64,000 nucleotides of DNA from Chelatococcus sp. HY11 (lineage in GTDB: Bacteria; Pseudomonadota; Alphaproteobacteria; Rhizobiales; Beijerinckiaceae): contig NZ_JAHBRX010000001.1 in assembly GCF_018398335.1 (NCBI RefSeq), forward strand, positions 248,001 to 312,000. Direction: 5' to 3'. This document shows positions 45,509-52,998 of the stretch, piece after piece (the stretch's first letter is position 1; the number at the start of each line of letters is the position of its first letter). Made by a program: the position numbers and the translations under genes. Below the pieces are notes generated by a model. That model made no database searches. It had not been told where the DNA came from and saw nothing but the letters and a program-made list of their open reading frames with translations.

Positions 45509-45539
45509 TGGCAAATGTAACACCGTGTTACATTTGCCA
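45509..45539. promoter_or_regulatory. 31-bp perfect palindrome, candidate operator
   Basis: TGGCAAATGTAACAC-C-GTGTTACATTTGCCA with 15-nt arms and a 1-nt centre, in the non-coding 45471-45762 between the XRE block and the 3' end of the repressor gene. Symmetry and length suit a dimeric DNA-binding protein. The same interval also has TCCCCCCA/TGGGGGGA (45603-45625) and a small CCTCAG/CTGAGG hairpin. No gene is supported in the interval. Confidence 0.6.
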
Positions 45540-45762
45540 CCCACCGCCCTCTATGCCCTCGCCAGCCACGCTTGTCCCCAACCTCAGCTCGCCTGAGGGT
45601 ATTCCCCCCAATCTGGCTGGGGGGATGTGTCGCCCAGCGGCGGAATGTTTTTGTAGCCTGTTCCCCATTGTGCCCTCGTTGTCAGATATCCGGCGCACGC
45701 GGCGCTTCGATGACAACCAAGGTGGCATAACAAATGGTATTGGTCAATTAGTATTTGTGAGA

Positions 45763-46467
45763 TTAGTACGGCCGGCCGCTGAAAACAATTTTATGCATAT
45801 GCCGTACACGCTCGATCGGGATGGCCAGGTCTTGCTCCGGGTTAAACTGGTGCAGGATTAGTGATTCGTCGTCCTGTGAAACAAACTGCTTCACGATCCC
45901 CTCCGTGGGTTCCGTCTCGCCGCTTTCAGCCAACTGCACGACCACGAAATCGCCCCTCGCGACAGGAAGGCGAGGGTGCACGTAGACCCTCTCCCCGGCG
46001 TAAAATCGCGGAACCATCGATTCACCGTAGCAGTACACCACATAGCTGCCAGCAACGTTTGCCAGCTCAGGCGGAGCGGGGACCGTATCGTATGTCGTGT
46101 CGGAAATATGGAATGCGCCAGCGTTGCCGCCCGCAGCCACGCCCAGAACAGGGAGCTCCTTCGCAAGTGGCGGACCCGCCGGAATCATGGGGACGACTGT
46201 TGTCACGCCACTCGGGCTACGATGCTGCCCTTTGACTCGGAAAGGCGTTCGGACTTCCCGCGGAGACATCTTGTTTGGCGATAGGCCGTGAATTTCTAGG
46301 GAAAGCCCCAAAACGTCGACGAGCGCCTTTAGATTCCTAGGCTCGGCGACGTCCCCGCGCTCGATGGCTGCAATTGCCTGCTGGGACAGGCCGACTTTCT
46401 CACCAAGGGCAGCCTGGCTGAGTCCCATTGCAGTGCGCGTTTCGCGTACCAGTTCGCCAAGCGTCAC
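45763..46467 (-). CDS. CI-like phage repressor, XRE HTH plus S24/LexA peptidase domain
   Basis: 234 residues. N-terminal HTH (TAMGLSQAALGEKVGLSQQA, residues 13-32), linker, probable self-cleavage site Ala-Gly around 112-113 in VAAGGNAG, and the serine-lysine peptidase core with Ser150 in YCYGESMVPRF and Lys193 in EGIVKQFV. RecA-stimulated self-cleavage would induce the prophage after DNA damage. The start is GTG 46467, decided by AAGGAGG 6 nt upstream. Diverges from the early operon across an operator-like region. Confidence 0.93.
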   Translation of the reverse strand: MTLGELVRETRTAMGLSQAALGEKVGLSQQAIAAIERGDVAEPRNLKALVDVLGLSLEIHGLSPNKMSPREVRTPFRVKGQHRSPSGVTTVVPMIPAGPPLAKELPVLGVAAGGNAGAFHISDTTYDTVPAPPELANVAGSYVVYCYGESMVPRFYAGERVYVHPRLPVARGDFVVVQLAESGETEPTEGIVKQFVSQDDESLILHQFNPEQDLAIPIERVRHMHKIVFSGRPY

Positions 46468-46535
46468 CGTCGCCTCCTTCAAAAAATAATTGTCGTTGTG
46501 CCACAACGGGTTGGCGAGCGCAACTAATTTCCCGT

Positions 46536-46578
46536 TTGACAATTTGGTGATTCTTATGCAAATTGTTTGTACAAATTG
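46536..46578 (+). promoter_or_regulatory. Early promoter/operator region with CAAATTG repeats
   Basis: A consensus -35 TTGACA at 46536-46541 overlaps CAATTTG (46540-46546). Two direct CAAATTG copies follow at 46559-46565 and 46572-46578, with TTTGTACAAA between them. The arrangement fits several repressor sites over the rightward early promoter. A -10 box could not be fixed. Confidence 0.55.
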
Positions 46579-46593
46579 ATGAGGGCCAACCAC

Positions 46594-47121
46594 ATGTCCG
46601 CACAGTTCGATGTCCACACGCCACCAGATTCCCCCGCAGAGATCGCTGCGCAACTCATTGCCGAGTCCGGTGGCGACCGTGACGCCGCGACGGACCGTTT
46701 AGCTGCCATCGCCCGCCGAAGGCCGGAATGGCACCATGAAATCATAAGAAGATGGGCCACAGCTTTGGTCGGCGAGGCCGCCCGCTCGCGCAACATGACA
46801 ATTCGCGCCAGTAGTGTCCCCAACACCGCCGCGACCGAGCGGGCGAACGAAAGGGCACGCGCCTATGGCGGAGCGGCTGCGGAGTCTTTGCTTTGCTACG
46901 AGCTGCGCGTGAACGGCAAGTCGGTTCATCTCGGCGATGCGACCGCGGCGCAGGTCGCGGAAGTGGCACGCCGATACATGTCGCAGGGAAGCGCGATGGT
47001 CCGTACGGGACAGTGGTTGCAAAGAATTGCTGCCGCGGTGCCTGATGGCAAGCTCGTGCGCCAAGTATTTAGCGCCAGAGAATTGGGGCGACATCAGTCG
47101 TCCCGAAGGAAAGCCGCGTGA
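46594..47121 (+). CDS. Early phage protein of unknown function
   Basis: 175 residues starting MSAQFDVHTPPDSPAEIAAQ; helical, basic (AAIARRRPEWHHEIIRRWAT), with a basic tail RQVFSARELGRHQSSRRKAA. GAGGG 8 nt before ATG 46594 supports this start over ATG 46579. First gene of the rightward early operon, directly after the operator region, a usual place for antirepressor, Cro-like or replication regulators. No family recognised. Hairpin array 1 begins 6 nt after its stop. Confidence 0.72.
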   Translation: MSAQFDVHTPPDSPAEIAAQLIAESGGDRDAATDRLAAIARRRPEWHHEIIRRWATALVGEAARSRNMTIRASSVPNTAATERANERARAYGGAAAESLLCYELRVNGKSVHLGDATAAQVAEVARRYMSQGSAMVRTGQWLQRIAAAVPDGKLVRQVFSARELGRHQSSRRKAA

Positions 47122-47126
47122 GCGGC

Positions 47127-47398
47127 GGGGCGGGCCAACAAGAGCGCGCAACCCATTGGTGCATCGCCCGCCCCAAATTTTTTGAACTCGTGGGCCAGGA
47201 CTTCGACGAAACCCATTGCTCTGTCGCCCACGTACCCAATCGGCTGGCCATTCCCTATTCGCAACCCAGAACAGGTACGCCAGCCACCCTCATCGATGGG
47301 GCCACCCAGATCGCACAACCCATTGTATTCGCGCCCCATCCCACCCCTTGCTGCGGGCCACTGCACGAGCGCAACCCATCGAGCCTCCGCCCTCAGCA
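47127..47398 (+). repeat. Hairpin-repeat array 1: five hairpins with 30-nt AACCC loops
   Basis: Five tandem hairpins fill the gap between two early genes: 47127-47174, 47189-47232, 47242-47285, 47295-47340 and 47351-47396. Each stem closes with GGC...GCC, and the outer pairs differ but stay complementary (GGGGCGGGC, CGTGGGC, GGCTGGC, GATGGGGC, CTGCGGGC). Every loop is exactly 30 nt, begins CA, has AACCCA at loop positions 15-20 and ends in C. The rest of the loop varies. Spacing is 53-62 nt. Shared loop length with compensated stem changes points to selection on folded RNA or single-stranded DNA. Strand is given in transcription direction of the operon. Confidence 0.88.
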
Positions 47399-47415
47399 CC
47401 CCAAGGAGAACACCC

Positions 47416-48381
47416 ATGCTATCCGTCGCCGAGATCGCCGAATCGACTACCCGAAATTCACGAATTGCTGCTGGCCACAGCGGACGCGGAACCCAGGCCA
47501 CGCGCGCCAGCAGCAACACTAACCGAAGCGAGGGGGCCACCCCAGGCGCGCCACCCACAATAGAGCCGCTCCCTCGCTTCGCCACCCCAGACGCCGTCCC
47601 GCTTGCGCCCTACGAGCCGACGGCCGAGATCACGCAGACCACCGACCAAATCATCGAAATTTGGCGGCTAAGGCAGGACATGGTCTCGGCGCAGACCAAA
47701 TTGACTCTGCAAGCGCTCGCGCTTCTCCGCCGCGCCGTGGGCGGCGATAAGAAAGAGGCCGCCGCTATATTCGCCGCCGTCAAAAATGGCGAGCCGCACC
47801 GCCTGGCCGCGCACGTCCTGCCGCACCTTGCCGCGCTGGAGCCCATCGAAAGGCAACGCGCGGCCTATGAGAAATCCCTCGTAAAGCTCGTCAGGACGTT
47901 GCCGATCCATGCGTGGGCCAAGTCCGTTAAAGGGCTCGGCGACCTCTCCCTTGCCGGCATCGTAGGGGAATGCGGAGACGTGGGCACTTACAAGAGCGTC
48001 TCGGCGGTTTGGAAGCGCATGGGCCTTGCGGTGATCGACGGCAAAGCCCAGGGCCGGCCGGGGCAGGGCGCAACGCCCGATGATTGGGTGACGCACGGCT
48101 ATAACAAGCGCCGCCGCTCAGTGTCCCGCGTCGGGCTCCAGTACGTGATTGGCAGCATGGGGCTCTATAGGGCGCCGTTCGGCGCGGATGACCCCGGAGC
48201 TACCGAGTACCAGAAGGTCTTTACCGACCGCGCTCGATACGAGGCGCAGGCGCTCGGCTTGCCAGTCAAAGAGTCCAAGACAGGGAAGGATTCCTATGAC
48301 GCGCACGTCGCAAACCGCGCGCTGCGGTATGTCGAGAAACGCGTTCTAAAACATCTCTATCTTGAATGGCGGCGCTCCTAG
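47416..48381 (+). CDS. IS110-transposase-like protein (Tnp_20-type C-terminal domain only)
   Basis: 321 residues. The C-terminal half matches the IS116/IS110/IS902 domain: helix-hairpin-helix VKGLGDLSLAGIVGECGDVG (171-190), YKSVSAVWKRMGLAV, RSVSRVGLQYVIGSMGL (235-250) and VANRALRYVEKRVLKHLYLE (298-317). Upstream is a helical segment (76-160) like the coiled linker of IS110 enzymes. The DEDD RuvC-like domain is absent, and the usual catalytic Ser-Gly after G-L-x-P is replaced by GLAVIDGKAQG (203-213). So it probably binds nucleic acid without recombining it. AAGGAGAA sets the ATG at 47416; the frame upstream runs through the hairpins. Hairpin arrays flank it on both sides. Exact function unknown. 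Confidence 0.8.
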   Translation: MLSVAEIAESTTRNSRIAAGHSGRGTQATRASSNTNRSEGATPGAPPTIEPLPRFATPDAVPLAPYEPTAEITQTTDQIIEIWRLRQDMVSAQTKLTLQALALLRRAVGGDKKEAAAIFAAVKNGEPHRLAAHVLPHLAALEPIERQRAAYEKSLVKLVRTLPIHAWAKSVKGLGDLSLAGIVGECGDVGTYKSVSAVWKRMGLAVIDGKAQGRPGQGATPDDWVTHGYNKRRRSVSRVGLQYVIGSMGLYRAPFGADDPGATEYQKVFTDRARYEAQALGLPVKESKTGKDSYDAHVANRALRYVEKRVLKHLYLEWRRS

Positions 48382-48389
48382 CGCTGCCT

Positions 48390-48555
48390 GGGGCGGGCCA
48401 ATGGAGGTGCGTAACCCGGCAGCCAGTCGCCCGACCCACACGCCGATCGGAACGTTGCGGCGATACGGCCAGCGAAACCCACGTACCATTCGCCTCGCGT
48501 TCCGACCAGCGGCTGGCCAAGAAGCCCTCGCAACCCACCACTGGTACGCCAGCCG
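48390..48555 (+). repeat. Hairpin-repeat array 2: three hairpins with 30-nt AACCC loops
   Basis: Three further members of the same family between the IS110-like gene and the next gene: 48390-48437 (9 bp, one mismatch), 48448-48504 (long stem CGGAACG/CGTTCCG plus GGC/GCC with one bulge and one mismatch) and 48510-48555 (CGGCTGGC/GCCAGCCG). Loops are again 30 nt with AACCC at loop positions 15-19 and a final C. The second starts GA instead of CA; the first has G instead of A at position 20. Spacing is 56-63 nt. Confidence 0.87.
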
Positions 48556-48579
48556 TCCCCCTTTTCGCACACAGGTGCC

Positions 48580-48801
48580 ATGCCCCACATCCCGCGAATA
48601 ACGCCCCTTGAGCTGATGTGCCCAGGATTCGAGTCCGACACGGGAATCTGTCTCTCGATCGCCAGGGGTGCCGTTCGGCTGACCCTGAACGACAACGAAG
48701 CGCGTGAGCTCATGGATTTCCTGAAGGAGAATCCGAGGCTGAAAGATCGCGCGAAAGGCGGAAGGAACGTCAAGGCCAAATATAACAGGCGCTCACCATG
48801 A
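48580..48801 (+). CDS. Small phage hypothetical protein
   Basis: 73 residues: MPHIPRITPLELMCPGFESD, a strand pair (CLSIARGAVRLTLNDNEARE) and a basic tail (RAKGGRNVKAKYNRRS). Its stop overlaps the primase ATG by 4 nt (ATGA), so translation is coupled. No family recognised; may assist the primase. Confidence 0.68.
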   Translation: MPHIPRITPLELMCPGFESDTGICLSIARGAVRLTLNDNEARELMDFLKENPRLKDRAKGGRNVKAKYNRRSP

Positions 48802-51119
48802 CCCTCCTAACACCCACCACGCCCACGGCGCTGACGCCGTATAACCAGACCGGCAGTACCCTCGTCGACCAGGGCTTTAGCGCGATCCCATGTCGGCCTG
48901 GATCCAAGAGGCCAGGCTCCTACAGTTATGGGCAATGGTACGGCCGGAACGATTGGCAACAATACTGTTCTCGCCTTCCGACCGACTATGAAACCCGCGC
49001 TTGGGAGCGTTGGCCGGACGCTGGTGTCTGCGTGGCCCTGGGCTATGCGGGCCTCATAGCGGTCGACATCGATACGGACGACCCGGAGCTGTGTGCAGCG
49101 CTGGCTGCGGTCATCCCCGAATCCCCGATAATGAAAAGAGGGCAAAAGGGTTTTACGGCTTTCTATACCGGGCCTGACAGCATCAAGTCGGCCGCCTTCA
49201 ATGTGAACAACGAGCGCGTCGTGGACCTCCTGGCTCACGGCAAGCAGACGGTCGTCCCGCCAACGATTCACCCGGAGACGCAACGGCCTTATCAATGGAT
49301 AGGCGAGGCGCTCGAAACCACGACGCCCGATCGCCTGCCCACACTCCCCGCTGACATCGCCGAGCGCATCGCGGAAGCTTTGTCCCCGTTTGGATACGCC
49401 CCGACGCATACCCCCAGGCCGCAAGGCGATGGCTATGGCCACTCAATTTGGCGCGACCTCAACGCCAAGGCGCTCGAAGACCTCGACGCGTGGGTGCCTG
49501 CGCTCGATCTCCCCAAATGCAAAAAGACGCCACGCGGCTACGTGGCTGTGCCGTTCTGGCGACCGTCAAATCGCGGCCGGCCCACCCACCAGCGCAACCC
49601 GAATCTGAAAATCACCCGCGACGGTATCAAGGACTTCCATGACGGGGATCGCGGTTACACCGCCCTCGACGTCGTCATGGAGGCGCTCGGTTGCGGGCTC
49701 GACTTCGCGGACCAGTGGTTGCGTGAAAAGCTCGGCTACCAGGAGCCGGACCTTTACGGGCTCGAAGCCTGGTTCCCGAAGGTCGCTGCCACGGAATCCG
49801 CGCCCGAGCCATCCGAGCCCCAGCCTGTCGCGGCACCACGTGCCAACGTCAACCCGTTCACGCCGTCTGCTGCCGGCGGGCTCCTGCAGGCCATCTCCCA
49901 GTGGGTCTTGGACAATGGACGGCGTCCCGTGCCTGAGTATGCCGTCATGGCCGCCACGACGTTCCTGGCGGGTCTGTACGGCCGTCGCTGCGTCGGACCT
50001 ACCGGCGCGGGGCTGAACGTCTACTTCGTGGGCTTGGGCTCCTCTGCCCACGGAAAGGGGCATCCGTTGAAGGCACTCAAGACCCTGGCCGTCGACACCG
50101 GCTTGCAGCAGCTCGTCGTTGCCGGCGACTTCACGGCCGACAGCGCCATCGAGCGCGCCCTGCGACGCTCCCCGTCCATGGTCGTGGCGTGGGACGAGTT
50201 CGGGCTGGTCCTCCAGGGTGTGAACGGCAAGAACGCATCCTCCTGGACGCGCACGGTTCGGCGCGCGCTCCTGGAGGTCTACAGTCTGTCGGCGGACATG
50301 TGGACCGGCAAGCAGTATGCGGATCCGAAGCGCGACGATCCCGAGCCGATCTTCTGCCCCACGCTGTCGATCCTGGGCATGACCACGCCTTCAACGTTCT
50401 ATGACGGTCTGGCGGACGGCAACCTATCGGACGGCTTCCTGAACCGCATGACGGTCATCCACGCCACCGAGACGCCCGAGCGCCGTAAGGCGCCTCCGGT
50501 GATGATCACGCCGCCTTCGTTGCAAGCGGCCATCAAGGATGCGGCAAATACCCAGTTCGGCCGGGGCAACCTCGCAGGCGCAAACCACCGTGATTCCCGC
50601 GCCAGGCCCCCCCTCCACGTCGTCGAATGGGACAGCCCCGCTGTCGAAGCCCGCTGGCTTGAAATCGAGGATTGGCAGATCGCCGAGATCGAGGAGCGCA
50701 ACGGCGTCGAGGGCATCATCGGGCGCACCGCCGAGCAGACGATCAAGCTCGCCACCATCCGCGCGCTGTCCCGTGACGGCGCCCGAGCGCGCGTCACACT
50801 CGACGATGTTGAGTGGGGTTACGCCGTCGTGCAGCGCTCTCTTGATTGCCTCGATCGCGGCGTGCGTGAGCACATGGCGTCAAGCGAGTTCGAGTCCCTC
50901 TGCAAGGCGATCGTCGCCGCCCTGCGGAAGGCAAAGGACGGGTCGATGGGCATGGCGTCACTGTTGCGCGTCAAGGGCATCTCACGATCCGAGGACCGGC
51001 ACGTCAACGCCGCCATCGACAGGCTGGTGCGGATCGGGGAGGTGACCAAGGTCCACAACCCGAGGCGCGCCGGATTCAGCCTCAAACTGACGGAGGGCTA
51101 TGATGTAAAACCGGTGTAG
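48798..51119 (+). CDS. Phage primase-polymerase / DUF3987 helicase-like replication protein
   Basis: 773 residues. The N-terminal half is a PrimPol-type domain (FSAIPCRPGSKRPGSYSYGQ, metal-binding IAVDIDTDDPE near 92, KGFTAFYTG with GKQTVVPPTIHPE). The C-terminal half is a DUF3987 P-loop helicase-like domain with GLGSSAHGKGHPLKALK (about 411) in place of a standard Walker A, VVAWDEFGL (about 461) as Walker B, and a C-terminal winged-helix-like end (RVKGISRSEDRHVNAAIDRL). It would start and unwind phage DNA. The iteron-like region after its stop is a likely origin. Confidence 0.88.
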   Translation: MTLLTPTTPTALTPYNQTGSTLVDQGFSAIPCRPGSKRPGSYSYGQWYGRNDWQQYCSRLPTDYETRAWERWPDAGVCVALGYAGLIAVDIDTDDPELCAALAAVIPESPIMKRGQKGFTAFYTGPDSIKSAAFNVNNERVVDLLAHGKQTVVPPTIHPETQRPYQWIGEALETTTPDRLPTLPADIAERIAEALSPFGYAPTHTPRPQGDGYGHSIWRDLNAKALEDLDAWVPALDLPKCKKTPRGYVAVPFWRPSNRGRPTHQRNPNLKITRDGIKDFHDGDRGYTALDVVMEALGCGLDFADQWLREKLGYQEPDLYGLEAWFPKVAATESAPEPSEPQPVAAPRANVNPFTPSAAGGLLQAISQWVLDNGRRPVPEYAVMAATTFLAGLYGRRCVGPTGAGLNVYFVGLGSSAHGKGHPLKALKTLAVDTGLQQLVVAGDFTADSAIERALRRSPSMVVAWDEFGLVLQGVNGKNASSWTRTVRRALLEVYSLSADMWTGKQYADPKRDDPEPIFCPTLSILGMTTPSTFYDGLADGNLSDGFLNRMTVIHATETPERRKAPPVMITPPSLQAAIKDAANTQFGRGNLAGANHRDSRARPPLHVVEWDSPAVEARWLEIEDWQIAEIEERNGVEGIIGRTAEQTIKLATIRALSRDGARARVTLDDVEWGYAVVQRSLDCLDRGVREHMASSEFESLCKAIVAALRKAKDGSMGMASLLRVKGISRSEDRHVNAAIDRLVRIGEVTKVHNPRRAGFSLKLTEGYDVKPV

Positions 51120-51300
51120 CCAATGATGCAAACGGCCGATTCTTGCATTCTTAATGATGTAAGGATGCAAAAATTTCGGTCGCTCTTACATCATTGGATT
51201 CCCTTACCCCATAAGGCTTTCATATATTAATAATGTAAATATAGGGGGGGTACACATCTACTCTAAAAAGAAGGGTAGATTCTGAGAAAAGGGTATTAAT
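51102..51300. other. AT-rich iteron-like region, candidate replication origin
   Basis: The motif GATGYAA recurs in 51102-51192: forward at 51102, 51125, 51156 and 51164, reverse (TTACATC) at 51186, plus AATGCAA-type at 51143. AATGATGTAAG (51153) and CTTACATCATT (51185) form an 11-bp inverted repeat. The following 51200-51300 is the most AT-rich stretch noticed in the window. Its position just after the primase/helicase gene fits a phage origin. No gene is present in 51120-51399. Confidence 0.6.
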
Positions 51301-51399
51301 TACATTATAGGCAAGCCCCGTCCCGAGAAGCGGGGGAAGCTGCGCCGCTGGCGCTGCCCATAACACACCCTACCGATAGCCATCACCACCAGGATCCAG

Positions 51400-51783
51400 A
51401 TGGCCCCCAGACGAATTCCGGAATGGCGCTTGCAGCACGCTGCTGTTCGCGCCCTGTTTCAAGCAAAGAAATCCGGCCAACCGCTCCGCTATGCCGGCAG
51501 CATGAGCGCCGGCAAACGCAGCCCCCGAGATCGAGCGATAGCAAAAGCAACCGGGCTGGAACCCGGCGAACCCGATCTGTCGATCTATCTCCCCGGCGGG
51601 CGATTATTGCAGATCGAGATCAAAACCACGGACGGCGAGCTGTCCTCAGAGCAAATCGACGCCCACGCCGAAATTCTCGAGCTGGGCTTCCCTCCCGTGG
51701 CCGTCGTCATCGCCAAGGACGAAGACGACGCAGCCAGCCAGACCATGGCGCTCGTGCGCCAGCGCATTCAGGACAGCCAATGA
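51400..51783 (+). CDS. VRR-NUC domain nuclease
   Basis: 127 residues of the VRR-NUC (PD-(D/E)xK) family, standalone phage type. Active-site residues are in GEPDLSIYLPGGRLLQIEIK: Asp in EPD, Glu and Lys in IEIK, then TTDGELSSEQIDAHAEI. N-terminal LQHAAVRALFQAKKSG supplies the helix Glu/Gln region. It may process replication or recombination intermediates. ATGA-type overlap with the next gene. Confidence 0.9.
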   Translation: MAPRRIPEWRLQHAAVRALFQAKKSGQPLRYAGSMSAGKRSPRDRAIAKATGLEPGEPDLSIYLPGGRLLQIEIKTTDGELSSEQIDAHAEILELGFPPVAVVIAKDEDDAASQTMALVRQRIQDSQ

Positions 51784-52463
51784 CCATAGCAGCCAATGAC
51801 AACGCCCCTTCGGCCCGAAAGCTCGCGATGGACGCGGAGCGGAAGAGAGACGACCGAGCGGCTGAAAAATTGAAGCGCTCGATCAGGGCTCGACAGGCGA
51901 TCGGGGAGGGATGGGACGGCAGGGCCGACAACGACAACATCGCATGGCCCCTGGCCAAGGCGCTACTGGCCGAAAAGAACGGCGACCTGCTCAAATACGC
52001 CATCCGATATCGGCAGATCGAAGCCAGCGCGACGAGCGGCGCGCTGCTGGGAGGGACATCGCAGGGCATGGAGTTCATGCCGCTCGATCAGCGAACCTGG
52101 CTCAATGCGAAGGGCGAGGTTGTTAACAAGGGGGCCCGGAAGCTAACCGCCGTGGAGGTGACCGGCGACATCGGCACGCAGAACGGCGCGAAGGTCGCAA
52201 AGAAGTGGAACGGCGACGCCAAGGTCAATGCGATGATCGACGACAAGGCCTTGCTGGCACAGTTGCGCAGCCGGCTGGGCCTCATCCTTGAGCCCTTCGA
52301 GGATCTTGTGCTGCACGGCGCTACGCTGGAGAGGGTTGGGCGCGCACTCGGTTCGGGAAACATCAATGCAGCAACTGGAGCGGCTAAGGCTGTCGCCCAC
52401 ATGGGCCTCATCGCTATCCGCGACGCACTTGGCGAAATCAGGCGAGAAGACATAGCAGCGTAG
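51780..52463 (+). CDS. Phage hypothetical protein
   Basis: 227 residues starting MTIAANDNAPSARKLAMDAE. The first half is basic and helical, followed by GWDGRADNDNIAWPLAKALL. The C-terminus LERVGRALGSGNINAATGAA, then KAVAHMGLIAIRDAL, looks like an HTH-type regulatory end. ATG overlaps the VRR-NUC stop. No confident family; could be a late-gene regulator by position. Confidence 0.68.
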   Translation: MTIAANDNAPSARKLAMDAERKRDDRAAEKLKRSIRARQAIGEGWDGRADNDNIAWPLAKALLAEKNGDLLKYAIRYRQIEASATSGALLGGTSQGMEFMPLDQRTWLNAKGEVVNKGARKLTAVEVTGDIGTQNGAKVAKKWNGDAKVNAMIDDKALLAQLRSRLGLILEPFEDLVLHGATLERVGRALGSGNINAATGAAKAVAHMGLIAIRDALGEIRREDIAA

Positions 52464-52544
52464 CTGCTCATGACCAGATCACCCTCCCGTGCGGGTTAAT
52501 GGGAAGCCAATCAACTTCCACCGAATTTCAGGAGCGCGTCCTCG

Positions 52545-52796
52545 ATGACGAAGCGTCCAAGCCTCGACCACTATGACAATCGCGACTACGACAACGCCAC
52601 GCTTTTGACGGGCGACGCATGGGCCAACGATGCCCTGTACATCTCCATGACCGAGGGCAGAACGCATGCCCGCGACAAAGCGCTGCTGAAGCAGTTCGGC
52701 GTGGATGGAAGCGTCCCGCTCCATCAGGCGATGATCAACGCTGGCCTGGCAGCCAATGACAACAACCCACCTGTCGCCATGGCCGTTGCCGCATAG
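52545..52796 (+). CDS. Small phage hypothetical protein
   Basis: 83 residues with an acidic N-terminal part (LDHYDNRDYDNATLLTGDAW). The end contains GLAANDNNPPVAMAVAA, an ANDN tail that also starts other proteins in this prophage. No family recognised. CAGGAGCG precedes the ATG. Confidence 0.6.
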   Translation: MTKRPSLDHYDNRDYDNATLLTGDAWANDALYISMTEGRTHARDKALLKQFGVDGSVPLHQAMINAGLAANDNNPPVAMAVAA

Positions 52797-52998
52797 CAGA
52801 ATTTGGGCAGGCTAACAGTTTGCCGATGCGCTCAGCGATCGGACTGCCCACGTAACGACGCCGCCTTGGCTGTGTGCCGGGGCGGCTCACCAATTCACAC
52901 GGGAGAGCCACGAGGGTGGATGCCTGCGGTTCGTTCGCGGACATGAAAGCCCGAAGCCAAAGCGGACGTCGTATGGCTCCGCAGACAGTGGCGCAAAG

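Noticed and set aside
45528-45728. Small minus-strand gene downstream of the repressor
   Set aside because: No ribosome site, Gly/Arg/Pro composition of random GC-rich DNA, and it overlaps palindromes.
47118-47522. Protein-coding frames through hairpin array 1 (several open frames rich in Pro, His and Arg)
   Set aside because: The frames are open because the repeats lack stops; the downstream gene has its own strong ribosome site at 47403 and the repeats conserve RNA pairing, not codons.
47416-48381. Active IS110 insertion sequence
   Set aside because: No RuvC-like domain, no expected Ser, and the gene is embedded in a compact phage operon with coupled neighbours.
47127-48555. CRISPR array
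   Set aside because: Spacing is superficially regular, but the repeated part is only a short core in a hairpin loop, the stems differ, and no cas genes are present.
49571-49621. A ninth hairpin with GCGCAACCC inside the primase gene
   Set aside because: Only 6 bp can pair (TCGCGG/CCGCGA) and the loop is not 30 nt; the GCAACCC match is explained by coding for Arg-Asn-Pro.
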